DNA of 11,694 bases, from positions 1 through 11,694 of the forward strand of contig USSR01000154.1 of assembly GCA_900557355.1 (NCBI GenBank), in the 5' to 3' direction. Each line of letters opens with the position of its first letter. Positions within the stretch are counted from its first letter, which is position 1. The notes below the pieces were generated by a model. The model was given only the letters and a program-made list of their open reading frames with translations. It made no database searches and had not been told where the DNA came from. The position numbers were made by a program, and so were the translations under genes. This DNA is from an uncultured Bacteroides sp. (GTDB lineage: Bacteria > Bacteroidota > Bacteroidia > Bacteroidales > Bacteroidaceae). Shown piece by piece: positions 1 through 7,767 of this stretch.

Positions 1-1
1 A

Positions 2-49
2 TTGGAAAAATCTTTCAACGCACAATTTGTTCCGAGAGAACTTAGGTGA
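2..49 (+). CDS. 3' end of an upstream gene (partial, frame uncertain)
   Basis: The window opens inside a gene. One frame reads 15 codons to a TGA at 47-49, ending ...FVPRELR. A second frame (from base 3) stays open longer and ends at TAA 78-80, ending ...NYILSDFF. Nothing within so few codons decides between them. From the position, directly before a tail-tip gene, it should be another phage tail or baseplate gene, but that is context only. Confidence 0.3.
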   Translation: MEKSFNAQFVPRELR

Positions 50-80
50 ATTAAACTACATTTTGAGTGATTTCTTTTAA

Positions 81-236
81 ATATTTTTCATTTTGATTTA
101 TTTCGTGACAATGCCGTTGATGTTGTGTGTTATATATTATTTTGGCAATGATTCGTCTATCATTTCCTTACTTTTATGCCTATTATTCAATACATTTCTA
201 TTTGACGTTTATATTTTAGGATATAATTCTAAGGAC
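81..236 (+). other. AT-rich spacer before the tail gene, open in the tail-gene frame
   Basis: These about 156 bases are far more AT-rich than the tail gene that follows. They are open in the tail-gene frame from a TTG at 93 and an ATG at 111. The conceptual extension of up to 48 residues is strongly hydrophobic, unlike the soluble N-terminus expected of a tail-hub protein. I therefore treat it as leader or inserted DNA rather than coding sequence. No perfect TAnnTTTG promoter is present; the nearest match is TATTTTTC at 82-89. Confidence 0.35.
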
Positions 237-3200
237 ATGATAAGTTTATATAATGGTGATAAGGAAATAAAAATCGAAGTAAAGGATGAAAGCTACTCTT
301 ATGAAGCTATCATGGGAGAAGATACACTCACTTTGTATTTTTCACATCCGGGGTATATTGAAATTCCAGTTGGCTCCTGGTGTGACTTCTACGGGAAGCG
401 TTATTCCTTGAAGAAGGATAGCAATTTCAAGAAGAACGGTGAACGTAACTTCGAATATACATTGATTCTGGAAACTGGGAAGGCTGATACGATGTTGTGG
501 AAAGTACGCCATACCGTTGATAGAAGTATTAAGTTCTCATATACAGCTAAGGCACACGAACATCTACGTCTACTCGTTGAAAACCTGAACCGTCGGAGTA
601 CCGGGTGGAAAGTCGGTGATTGTATCGAGGGAACGGAGAAAGTAATCAACTACAATCACACCTATATACTTGACGCTCTCAATCAACTTGCAGAACTATA
701 TGAAACAGAATGGCAGATCACTGAAGAAACTGTGAATGGAAAGCAAATTAAGACTATCCATCTGCGTAAAGTTGAGTATAACAAGGAGAACCCTTTGAAA
801 CTGTCGTATGGTAAAGGCCACGGCTTCAAGGTCGGTGTTGGTAGGACTTCTGGGGATATACCACCCGAAATAATTTTGGTAGAAACTACAGATCGCAATA
901 TTGATTATTCTACATACGGATCTAAATACCTGTTACTTCCAAAGAATAAGACTCTTGTTTACGAAGGGAGAACGTATAAGACAGATGCGGATGGAACTTG
1001 TGTCATGCGTGCTGATAAAGAACTTACAACAGCAAAGGAAGATAGTCTGGACTGTACAGCTATTTATCCTTCCCGTGTTGGTACTGTTAGTTCTGTTATT
1101 GAAGTGAACAAGGAGAATAACTTCTTTGACTTTGTAGATAAAGACATTCCTGAAGAGTTGAATTTCGAAGATTGTCTTATAGCAGGAGAAACAATGACGG
1201 TTATTTTCCAGACTGGTATGCTTACAGGCAAGGAGTTCGAAGTAAAGTATATCCATGAAGCGAAAGACAAGAAAGAGGCACGTCGATTTGAAATTGTTCC
1301 GCAGGAAATTGATGGTATTACTATGCCGGAGCCGGAAGTCTGGCGACCGAAGGTTGGTGATACATACGCAGTGTTCGGAATGCAATTGCCGAAGGTTTAT
1401 ATCTGTAACGATAGTACACAAACGGGTGCGAGCTGGGAAGCTTTCAAGGAAGCTGCTAAATACCTCTATGAACATGAAGATAAAGCATTCATATTTACCG
1501 GGACATTGGACGGTATTTGGGCTAAAAAACGCTGGTTGGAGATAGGCGGAAAGATTGTGCTAGGTGGATATGTAAACTTCTCTGACACACAGTTTCATCC
1601 GGAAGGTTCTCTTATCCGGATGATAGGAATCAAACGTTTTGTGAATAATCCGTATTCACCCGAAATTGAATTGTCTAACGAACCGATAGGCACGTCTGTT
1701 TCAAGTGATCTGAACAAGATAGAAACTAACGAGGTGACAGTTATTGAGAAGCATAAGGACGCTTTACAATTCACAAAGAGACGGTTTCGTGACGCAAAGG
1801 AAACGATGTCTATGCTTGAAGATGCACTGTTGAACTTCTCCGGCTCTGTCAATCCGATAACCGTTTCAACCATGCAACTACTTGTCGGCGACGAAAGCTT
1901 GCAATTCCGTTTTGTCAATTCAAAAACGAATCCAGTGCAGGTATCTCACAATATCACCTATAATACTAGCACCAAAGTATTAACTGCTCCGGCAGGAATC
2001 CTTCAGCATTTAACACTCGGTATCAGTTCTCTTTCTTCTTCTCATAAGGCAGACGAATATAAGTACTGGGATATGGCTGAATACAATTCTCCGACACTCA
2101 TTGACCCGGAAAAGAAATATTATCTATATGCTAAAGTTGGCAAGGAGAATCAAGCCGGAACATTCCTCTTGAGTGAAACGGCTATTAAAATGGAACAGAT
2201 AACCGGATATTATCATTTACTCACTGGAGTGCTTAATAGTGAGTATGACGGTAGTAGAAGTTTTGTCGAATTATACGGATTCACAGAGATTCTCCCGGGA
2301 CGTGTAACAACAGAACGGATTATTTCGCCGGACGGAAAGACGTACTTCGATTTGGTAAAAGGGGAAATAGGCGGAAATATTCAAATTAAAGCCGGTTCCT
2401 CCGGATTAGAAAATCTATCTGAATGGGAAGATGCTCATCAGGAAATAAAGGATGCAGCTAAAGCGGCCAAGGATGCTGCTGATTCAGTGGAAGGACTTCA
2501 TAATTATGTAGATGGAGCCTTCGCTGACGGAATTATAGACGAAGCAGAAGCAAAAGCTATTGAGAAGTATATCAATACTGTCAACAATACCAAACAGGCT
2601 ATCGAAGCAACTTACAATAAACTCTACACGAATGTTTATTTATCCGGCTCTGCAAAGGTTGGTTTGCTCAATGCTAAGGTTACATTGATGGGAAGTATTG
2701 AGAACCTTATAAATGCTATCAATACGGTCATCGCTGACGGACAGGCCACTGCAGAGGAAAAAAGAGAGGTCGATAATAAGTTTACTCTGTTTAATTCAGC
2801 CTTAGCGACTTTCAACACAGCTGTAGAGGAAGCCAATAAGGCAATACAGGATAAACTAAAGGAATATTCCGACGAGGCACTGAAACAAGCGATACAAGCT
2901 TTAGAGGACGCTGCGAACGCAGCCAAGGCTGCACAAGATGCAGCCGATTCAGTCGATGGCTTACATGACTACGTAGATGGAGCTTTTGCTGATGGTATTA
3001 TTGACGGGGCGGAAGCGAAAGCAATAGAGAAGTATCTGAATACAGTTAAGAATACGAAATCTGCCGTTGAAGCTACATATAATAAACTATACGTGAATGC
3101 CTATCTGGAAGGCTCTGCTAAAACAGATCTACTTAATGCTAAGGTTTCTTTGTCAGGTGCAATTGATAATCTTATTGCTGCAATAAATACGGCTATTGCA

Positions 3201-4193
3201 GATGGACAAACGACTGTTGAGGAAAAAAAGAATGTAGATGATAAGTTCGCTTTATTCAACTCTGCTTTAGCCAGTTTCAATACAGCTGTTGAAGGAGCAA
3301 ACAAAGCTATTCAAGACAAACTGAAAAGCTATTCAGATGAATGTACTGCTGATTTGAAAGTGCTCAATACTCAAATCTCCGCACAAGTAACTCGAGTTGA
3401 TAGCTTGACGCAGCGGATAGATACTGCCGGGTGGATTACCACAGCAGACGGTAATAAGATATATGCTTCTAAAGAACTGGAAAACGGCAATACGCTTATA
3501 TCTTATATTAACCAGGCGGCCGGAGAAACGACTATCCACTCATCTAAAATTAATTTAGAAGGAGCTGTCACCATCACAGCGCTTCATAGTGATCTGCAGA
3601 CAGTAATCAATTCAAAAGTAGATCGTTCCGGTTTGGGTGGATTAGCATTCAAAGATGCTGTCGAAGCTGCCCAGCTTGGTTCTACCATTGTTGTAGGAGG
3701 GTATTTGAATACTGACTTGATAAAGGTTCGTCGTGTCGATGCGAATGTAGGATTTATCGGAGGATTTTCAATCGAAAACGGTAGGTTGATATGGACTATG
3801 AGCGACTATTTCGGTGGCACTTCTCGAAGCTTAAAACTGGGTTCAGGCAAGGCAAAAGAAGGTGTTGTAAATGTAACATTCGACGCAGCTACCGATGGAC
3901 GATTTGGAGTTGCTGCGATTGGCTCAAATTTAGGTGGGGCTTGTATTTATGCGTCGAGAAATCTTAAAGAATCAGACCGGAGTTATCCACAGGCAAATAC
4001 AACGTATGCCGGCTTCTTTGATGGAGGTGTTTACGTGAAAGGAACATTGTCAAGTGAATTGTGCTTAGCTGATAATTTTGGCTGTATTACATCTAGGGAT
4101 GGAAATGGTGGGATTAACTATTACCAAGGTATTGATTTCGATTTTGGTAGTAATATGAAATTCAGAAAAGGGTTATTGGTATCAATCGCTTAA
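237..4193 (+). CDS. Large phage tail-tip / tail-fibre protein with tandem helical repeats
   Basis: A 1318-residue protein, probably the tail hub/fibre that contacts the host cell. The start is placed at ATG 237 (MISLYNGD...) because earlier in-frame starts (TTG 93, ATG 111) would add a hydrophobic stretch. Residues 1 to about 550 are a mixed, largely beta region resembling the hub part of siphophage tail-associated proteins. A linker region of about residues 550-735 follows. Two tandem copies of a helical domain (about residues 743-881 and 898-1036) each carry a 'DGAFADGIID.AEAKAIEKY' core and a later 'IADGQ.T.EEK' segment. This domain type is common in phage tail fibres. The remainder (about 1037-1318) is Gly-rich with beta-like segments ('GLGGLAFKDAVEAAQLG', 'VGFIGGFSIENGRLIW') and is likely the receptor-binding tip. 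The family is inferred from composition, size, repeats and the neighbouring lysis genes. The exact tail role and the receptor are not visible. Confidence 0.75.
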   Translation: MISLYNGDKEIKIEVKDESYSYEAIMGEDTLTLYFSHPGYIEIPVGSWCDFYGKRYSLKKDSNFKKNGERNFEYTLILETGKADTMLWKVRHTVDRSIKFSYTAKAHEHLRLLVENLNRRSTGWKVGDCIEGTEKVINYNHTYILDALNQLAELYETEWQITEETVNGKQIKTIHLRKVEYNKENPLKLSYGKGHGFKVGVGRTSGDIPPEIILVETTDRNIDYSTYGSKYLLLPKNKTLVYEGRTYKTDADGTCVMRADKELTTAKEDSLDCTAIYPSRVGTVSSVIEVNKENNFFDFVDKDIPEELNFEDCLIAGETMTVIFQTGMLTGKEFEVKYIHEAKDKKEARRFEIVPQEIDGITMPEPEVWRPKVGDTYAVFGMQLPKVYICNDSTQTGASWEAFKEAAKYLYEHEDKAFIFTGTLDGIWAKKRWLEIGGKIVLGGYVNFSDTQFHPEGSLIRMIGIKRFVNNPYSPEIELSNEPIGTSVSSDLNKIETNEVTVIEKHKDALQFTKRRFRDAKETMSMLEDALLNFSGSVNPITVSTMQLLVGDESLQFRFVNSKTNPVQVSHNITYNTSTKVLTAPAGILQHLTLGISSLSSSHKADEYKYWDMAEYNSPTLIDPEKKYYLYAKVGKENQAGTFLLSETAIKMEQITGYYHLLTGVLNSEYDGSRSFVELYGFTEILPGRVTTERIISPDGKTYFDLVKGEIGGNIQIKAGSSGLENLSEWEDAHQEIKDAAKAAKDAADSVEGLHNYVDGAFADGIIDEAEAKAIEKYINTVNNTKQAIEATYNKLYTNVYLSGSAKVGLLNAKVTLMGSIENLINAINTVIADGQATAEEKREVDNKFTLFNSALATFNTAVEEANKAIQDKLKEYSDEALKQAIQALEDAANAAKAAQDAADSVDGLHDYVDGAFADGIIDGAEAKAIEKYLNTVKNTKSAVEATYNKLYVNAYLEGSAKTDLLNAKVSLSGAIDNLIAAINTAIADGQTTVEEKKNVDDKFALFNSALASFNTAVEGANKAIQDKLKSYSDECTADLKVLNTQISAQVTRVDSLTQRIDTAGWITTADGNKIYASKELENGNTLISYINQAAGETTIHSSKINLEGAVTITALHSDLQTVINSKVDRSGLGGLAFKDAVEAAQLGSTIVVGGYLNTDLIKVRRVDANVGFIGGFSIENGRLIWTMSDYFGGTSRSLKLGSGKAKEGVVNVTFDAATDGRFGVAAIGSNLGGACIYASRNLKESDRSYPQANTTYAGFFDGGVYVKGTLSSELCLADNFGCITSRDGNGGINYYQGIDFDFGSNMKFRKGLLVSIA
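2463..2880 (+). repeat. Tail-protein helical domain, copy 1
   Basis: First copy of an about 140-residue helical domain inside the tail protein. It matches copy 2 with a period of exactly 465 bases (155 codons); for example GATTCAGT at 2481 and 2946, and AATAAACT at 2616 and 3081. Protein identity is high, but many third codon positions differ between copies. Boundaries are approximate. Confidence 0.8.
2928..3345 (+). repeat. Tail-protein helical domain, copy 2
   Basis: Second copy of the helical domain, joined to copy 1 by an Ala-rich helical linker (ALEDAANAAKAAQDAAD-like). Both copies end in AIQDKLK.YSDE, after which the similarity stops. Boundaries are approximate. Confidence 0.8.
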
Positions 4194-4206
4194 TATATAA
4201 ATAATT

Positions 4207-4530
4207 ATGAAAATCAATTTAAACAGGCCTTTACTCGATTTTAAAGGCAATGAAGCTATTAAAGTAATCAACGGTAAAGAGGTAAAGCAGTATCTCCGTG
4301 ATATGGTTTCAGAGGCATTGTATGCAGCAGGTTCTAACCCTCAACAGGGTTTGGATATGTCGAAAAAGTTGCGTGCGTATAAAATGTTACAACAGATTAT
4401 TAACAATCGTGGTGTACTTGATATAGAGACAGAAGATGCAACCTTATTGAAGGAAATTTGTGCAGACTTCTTTGTATCTGGTGCATACGGACAAATTTAT
4501 GATTTAATAGAAGGAGGAAACAAGGAATGA
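4207..4530 (+). CDS. Small conserved phage hypothetical protein
   Basis: A 107-residue soluble protein beginning MKINLNRPLLDFKGNE. It is predicted to be mostly helical after about residue 20. The pattern 'MVSEALYAAGSN' followed by 'ATLLKEICADFFVSGAYGQIYDLIEG' resembles small proteins I associate with tail/lysis regions of Bacteroides and other phages, but I cannot name a family. It starts 13 bases after the tail-protein stop and its TGA overlaps the next ATG (ATGA), so it belongs to the late operon. There is no signal peptide or membrane segment. A role in late assembly is possible but not shown. Confidence 0.65.
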   Translation: MKINLNRPLLDFKGNEAIKVINGKEVKQYLRDMVSEALYAAGSNPQQGLDMSKKLRAYKMLQQIINNRGVLDIETEDATLLKEICADFFVSGAYGQIYDLIEGGNKE

Positions 4531-4793
4531 ACATCACAGCAACTAACAGTACCGCTACAACTAAGGTTACGGAAGCTATCAGGGTTAAATACAGAATGTC
4601 AACCCGTGGCACCGAGGCAGTCAAAGATATTACTGCCGAAATCATTAAGGATGAAACGACTGTCGGATTCTTCAATGCATCGCGAAATGGAGTAACCGGC
4701 TTCTCGCTACATGAGGATCATGGGCTAACCTCTGGCGAAGTGAAGAAGGTATTTCAGACAGCCATTGACGATTGTGGTGGGGTCTTGAAATGA
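4527..4793 (+). CDS. Small hypothetical phage protein
   Basis: An 88-residue protein that I do not recognise. The N-terminus is rich in Thr, Ser and Asn (MNITATNSTATT), followed by an alternating, probably beta-rich middle (AIRVKYRMSTRG, TTVGFFNASRNG) and a short C-terminal helix. Its ATG overlaps the preceding stop by 4 bases (ATGA at 4527-4530), implying translational coupling. There is no membrane segment. The location between a tail gene and the holin suggests a structural accessory or lysis-timing role, but nothing in the sequence fixes this. Confidence 0.6.
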   Translation: MNITATNSTATTKVTEAIRVKYRMSTRGTEAVKDITAEIIKDETTVGFFNASRNGVTGFSLHEDHGLTSGEVKKVFQTAIDDCGGVLK

Positions 4794-4813
4794 AGTATTA
4801 ATATTTTAGATAA

Positions 4814-5278
4814 ATGATTATGGATTATTTCAAAAACTTACTCATTGGATTGGTTACCGGTATAGCTGCTTATCTCAATCCTATTTCCGGGGAGATCAAA
4901 AGTCTTATTGCAGTATTTGCTCTTAATTTCATTTGTGGACTGCTTACTGCACTCCTTATCAATCATGAGAGTTTTTCTTTTAAAAAAGCTTGGAGGTGTA
5001 TCGTAGAAGCAACTATTTTCTTTGCCTTGGTTAGCTGCATCTACTTTATAGGTGAACACAAGGGCAATCCAGAAGGTGCGCTACAGTGTGTTTCATTTAT
5101 TACGTACAGCGTATTCTATTTCTACGGGGTAAATATTCTAAGGAATATTAAAGAAATTCTACCCAACTCTAGCAATGGTTATAAGGTAGTAGCCTTTTTG
5201 CATTATGTGCTAAGTGTCGAGTTTATAAAGAATATCCCTTACTTAACGAACTACTTACAAAAAGGAGGTGCAAAATGA
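4814..5278 (+). CDS. Phage holin family protein
   Basis: A 154-residue multi-pass membrane protein. Hydrophobic segments lie near residues 8-22, 29-49, 65-80 and about 92-110, followed by an amphipathic C-terminal region. Size, topology and position immediately upstream of a peptidoglycan amidase fit the larger holins of Bacteroides prophages, which permeabilise the inner membrane so that the endolysin can reach the wall. The start could be ATG 4814 or ATG 4820 (MIMDY), a two-residue difference. Its stop overlaps the ATG of the next small gene. The assignment rests on topology and context; the precise holin family is inferred. Confidence 0.7.
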   Translation: MIMDYFKNLLIGLVTGIAAYLNPISGEIKSLIAVFALNFICGLLTALLINHESFSFKKAWRCIVEATIFFALVSCIYFIGEHKGNPEGALQCVSFITYSVFYFYGVNILRNIKEILPNSSNGYKVVAFLHYVLSVEFIKNIPYLTNYLQKGGAK

Positions 5279-5409
5279 TTGAAGTTTTGGAGTTTATTTT
5301 TCAAGATTCTTGGCATTGGTTAGGAACGGCCATTTTGATAGCTATCATTTTCCGTGTCAATTTGGTAAAGATTGGTCCAGTAACAAAGAATAAGGAGGAG
5401 AAGAAATGA
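5275..5409 (+). CDS. 44-aa single-pass membrane protein in lysis cassette
   Basis: A short open frame of 44 codons: an acidic/aromatic N-terminus (MIEVLEFIFQDSWHW), one hydrophobic helix at about residues 16-30, then a basic C-terminal tail with several Lys. It has an unusually strong Shine-Dalgarno-like AAAGGAGGTG at 5261-5270. It overlaps the holin stop by 4 bases at its start (ATGA, 5275-5278) and the amidase ATG by 4 bases at its end (5406-5409). Both overlaps and the ribosome-binding site argue that it is a real gene. A second holin subunit, antiholin or pinholin-like regulator is a reasonable inference from position and topology. Confidence 0.7.
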   Translation: MIEVLEFIFQDSWHWLGTAILIAIIFRVNLVKIGPVTKNKEEKK

Positions 5410-5900
5410 AGAAAATTGATGCTATTATCATTCATTGTTCGGCCACACGTGCCGGACAGGATTTACGTGCAAAGGACATTGACCGGGTGCACCGGGCTCG
5501 GGGATTCAATCAGATCGGTTATAACTTTGTCATTGACCTGGATGGAATGGTAGAAAATGGGCGACCGTTAAGCATTGACGGGGCGCATTGCAATACGAAG
5601 GGCTTTTCTGATTCTTCGTACAATAAGCACTCAATAGGTGTCTGCTATATTGGCGGATTGGATGCCAACGGTAAGCCGGCTGATACTCGGACACCTGAAC
5701 AGCGGAATGCACTCCGTGATTTGGTTGTAAAGCTCTGTAAAGAGTATGATATCATTGAACTACTTGGACACCGGGACACTTCGCCGGACTTGGACGGTAG
5801 TGGTGAAGTGGAACCGGCAGAGTATATCAAGGCATGTCCGTGCTTCGACGTGAGGAGTGAGTTCTCTAATTTTATGAAACCTGTAATCGTACGGCCATGA
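5406..5900 (+). CDS. N-acetylmuramoyl-L-alanine amidase (phage endolysin, T7-lysozyme/PGRP type)
   Basis: A 164-residue single-domain amidase that cleaves the bond between N-acetylmuramic acid and L-alanine of peptidoglycan. The Amidase_2/T7-lysozyme active-site pattern is complete: zinc ligands His10 (IIHCSAT), His122 (GHRDTSPD) and Cys144 (KACPC), with Tyr39 (IGYNF) and Lys142 as the catalytic Tyr/Lys pair. There is no signal peptide and no separate wall-binding domain, so release would depend on the upstream holin. The ATG sits in an ATGA overlap with the 44-aa gene and is preceded by a purine-rich AAGGAGGAG. The length is usual for stand-alone Gram-negative phage amidases. Confidence 0.93.
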   Translation: MKKIDAIIIHCSATRAGQDLRAKDIDRVHRARGFNQIGYNFVIDLDGMVENGRPLSIDGAHCNTKGFSDSSYNKHSIGVCYIGGLDANGKPADTRTPEQRNALRDLVVKLCKEYDIIELLGHRDTSPDLDGSGEVEPAEYIKACPCFDVRSEFSNFMKPVIVRP

Positions 5901-6436
5901 AAGGTAGAGTTATAGAAATGCGCCACCTTGTCATTATTGGAGGGATATCCTTAGTAGTCATGTTTACAGTAATGTCAATAGCCGGATGTGGTAGTAGTAA
6001 GTCTAATCTTCGGCAGGAATCATCTGTTGAAGAGAATTTGAACCATACTCGTAATGATAGTGCTTCTGCTAGTAAAGAAGTAACCAAAACAGAAACAGAG
6101 AAATCAACTGAAGAAACTGAAGAGATTACTACGGTTTATGATACAAGCAAACCGATTGATCCTATTACTGGTAAACCTCCTATCAAGTCGGAGACGAGGA
6201 AGAATATTCTGAAGGAGGTAGGCAAGAAGGTTGCTGCTAAGGAAAGCACTCAAACTAATGTATTTACCAATAAACAAATCTATGCTAAGAAGAAGGAGTG
6301 TATTGTTAAGGAAGAGCATAAGCAGAAGGAAGAACCGACGGTTCTTAAGCAAATTGGTAGGGTGGTTTGGGCATTATTTGCTTTTATTGTAATCATAATA
6401 CTAGCATGGCTATTGCATAGATTGCTTAGAAAATAG
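5897..6436 (+). CDS. Lipoprotein with C-terminal membrane helix, candidate unimolecular spanin
   Basis: A 179-residue protein with a lipoprotein signal peptide: basic N-terminus, hydrophobic core, and lipobox IAGC with the lipidated residue Cys31. A long charged, Lys/Glu/Thr-rich periplasmic region follows, then one hydrophobic helix at about residues 156-173 ending in HRLLRK. An outer-membrane lipid anchor at one end and an inner-membrane helix at the other, directly downstream of an endolysin, is the architecture of a u-spanin such as that of phage T1, which disrupts the outer membrane in the last step of lysis. The ATG at 5897 overlaps the amidase stop; ATG 5918 is an alternative that keeps the lipobox (Cys24). 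There is no obvious acidic surface-export signal after the Cys. The spanin role is inferred from architecture and position. Confidence 0.7.
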   Translation: MKGRVIEMRHLVIIGGISLVVMFTVMSIAGCGSSKSNLRQESSVEENLNHTRNDSASASKEVTKTETEKSTEETEEITTVYDTSKPIDPITGKPPIKSETRKNILKEVGKKVAAKESTQTNVFTNKQIYAKKKECIVKEEHKQKEEPTVLKQIGRVVWALFAFIVIIILAWLLHRLLRK

Positions 6437-6444
6437 TATATTTG
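6412..6444 (+). promoter_or_regulatory. Bacteroides-type promoter for the membrane-protein pair
   Basis: A perfect TAnnTTTG -7 element, TATATTTG, lies at 6437-6444, immediately after the spanin stop codon. An ATTG -33-like element lies at 6412-6415, 21 bases upstream. Transcription would start near 6450, about 15 bases before the ATG at 6465. It marks the switch from the late operon to an independently expressed gene pair. Confidence 0.65.
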
Positions 6445-6464
6445 CAAAAATTATACAAAAATCA

Positions 6465-6785
6465 ATGAATGTTGCGGATATAATACTTGATATAGCAACC
6501 AAACCATGTATTTTAGCTTGGTTTGGAGCGGTATGTGGACATATACTTTCATTATACTCAGATGATTTTAAGGGTACACAGCCTTTTTTGAAGAAAATGT
6601 TTCCTGAGAAAAGTGATAAGTTTTATGCTCGTTTTGATTTTCTATTACTACCAATAATAGGAGCAGTATTATCTATTGTACTGCTTGAGCCTGATAATCT
6701 AAAGAGTGCAATTTTTGCAGGATTGAGTTGGAGTGGAACTTTAATAGCGTTGCTTAATAATAAAAAAATTGAAACACATGAATAG
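6465..6785 (+). CDS. Small multi-pass membrane protein of unknown function
   Basis: A 106-residue protein with three probable membrane helices at about residues 14-31, 57-75 and 79-97. A charged loop (DDFKGTQPFLKKMFPEKSDKFYAR) separates the first two helices, and the C-terminus is short and polar. I do not recognise the family. A second holin is possible on topology, but it has its own promoter and lies beyond the spanin. It is also coupled to the next gene by an 8-base overlap (ATGAATAG, 6778-6785). A two-component membrane unit, for example a lysogenic-conversion or superinfection-exclusion function, fits this arrangement but is not demonstrated. Confidence 0.65.
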   Translation: MNVADIILDIATKPCILAWFGAVCGHILSLYSDDFKGTQPFLKKMFPEKSDKFYARFDFLLLPIIGAVLSIVLLEPDNLKSAIFAGLSWSGTLIALLNNKKIETHE

Positions 6786-7587
6786 TTTAGATTATATAGT
6801 TTTATCGTTAGGGATATCTGTCATTCTCTGTTTCCTTCTATTATTGGTAAAAGGGAAAAAAGTAACTATGAATAAGAAATATAGATATTATCCATTGCTT
6901 TTGGTTGTTTTAGCTATTTCATCCATATTATACCTAAATCATTATTCAGAAAATCAAATAGATACACTCGTGGATAAGTTTAACAAATTATTATATAAGG
7001 AGAATGCCAATAATTATGATAGTTTGTCTTTTACCAAAGAAAGAAAAGATGAAATAATAGATAGCTTAAAAAAAGTGAATGCAGAGTATTATGAAATACT
7101 ACAAAACTTAAAAAAGCAAGAGAAAATTGCTGGAAATAAATCCGGAGTTATTCCTAATGTTGAAAATGCTATAGAGAATATTAAAAAGGAGATATATGAG
7201 ATAGAGACATACAATGAAATTATTGACGAGAGTGTGTACGCTGGAAAAATGAAAGGGTATAAGGTTAGTGGTTACAGCTCTAATTTCATATTCCAAGCGC
7301 CAAAAGATATATCTGGAGACTATTTGGATTTTGTAATAAAGTTTCGAGATGAAAAACTGTTGGATAAAATAATCATATACCTTTCTGTTAATAAGGTACA
7401 CAAAGATGGAAACTCTAGACTATTATTTGATGAATATTATAAACCACAAAAAGGGGTAAACGCTTTTAGAATTAAAAATTATCTGAAGGAAAAAGACACA
7501 GAGGTTCGTATCGGATATTTCATGAAAAGCGAAATTGGTAAAGATGATTTCCCAACCTATGAAAGAGTTGTTTTTTCTGTGAACTAA
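6778..7587 (+). CDS. Membrane-anchored coiled-coil protein of unknown function
   Basis: A 269-residue protein when started at ATG 6778, which overlaps the preceding stop; an upstream TTG at 6769 would add three residues. Two N-terminal membrane helices (about 6-25 and 39-54) flank a basic loop (KGKKVTMNKKYRYY). By the positive-inside rule this puts the loop in the cytoplasm and the C-terminal region in the periplasm. About residues 75-145 are Lys/Glu-rich and coiled-coil-like, followed by a mixed beta-rich domain of about 120 residues. No catalytic motif is visible. Composition is AT-rich compared with the late genes. A hairpin terminator follows at about 7646. Function unknown; the neighbouring membrane protein is probably its partner. 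Confidence 0.65.
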   Translation: MNSLDYIVLSLGISVILCFLLLLVKGKKVTMNKKYRYYPLLLVVLAISSILYLNHYSENQIDTLVDKFNKLLYKENANNYDSLSFTKERKDEIIDSLKKVNAEYYEILQNLKKQEKIAGNKSGVIPNVENAIENIKKEIYEIETYNEIIDESVYAGKMKGYKVSGYSSNFIFQAPKDISGDYLDFVIKFRDEKLLDKIIIYLSVNKVHKDGNSRLLFDEYYKPQKGVNAFRIKNYLKEKDTEVRIGYFMKSEIGKDDFPTYERVVFSVN

Positions 7588-7645
7588 ATACAATATTACC
7601 AAACAACAACTATCATTTAAGTATTTTTAGTGACTTTGTTATTCA

Positions 7646-7676
7646 CCCCGTCTCTCTGATTCGGGGCTTTATTTTG
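7646..7676 (+). terminator. Intrinsic terminator after the membrane-protein pair
   Basis: A GC stem CCCCG (7646-7650) / CGGGG (7662-7666) with an 11-base loop, followed by the T-rich run CTTTATTTTG. The stem is short but entirely G-C. It lies about 60 bases after the stop at 7587. Confidence 0.65.
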
Positions 7677-7767
7677 TATCCCATCTTAAAAATGATAATG
7701 TCATTACATATTTAGTAGCAATTTTATTTTTAAATGTTTAAATTAAAGATTTCCTTTGAAAATTTAT

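Noticed and set aside
933..1475. A 180-codon minus-strand open frame opposite the tail gene
   Set aside because: It lies entirely within the tail gene in antisense, has no promoter or neighbour logic, and its composition fits a shadow of the coding strand.
2463..3345. CRISPR-like or transposon-like repeats
   Set aside because: The two copies are in-frame protein domains of about 140 residues, not short identical DNA repeats with spacers or terminal inverted repeats.
6465..6785. A second holin of the lysis cassette
   Set aside because: Size and helices would allow it, but it lies after the spanin, has a separate promoter and is coupled to an unrelated membrane protein. Kept as unknown function.
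7677..7767. A promoter for the DUF2971 gene
   Set aside because: TTTG at 7673-7676 is followed at the right distance only by TAATGTCA, and TATTTAG near 7709 lacks a partner. Neither is good enough to call.
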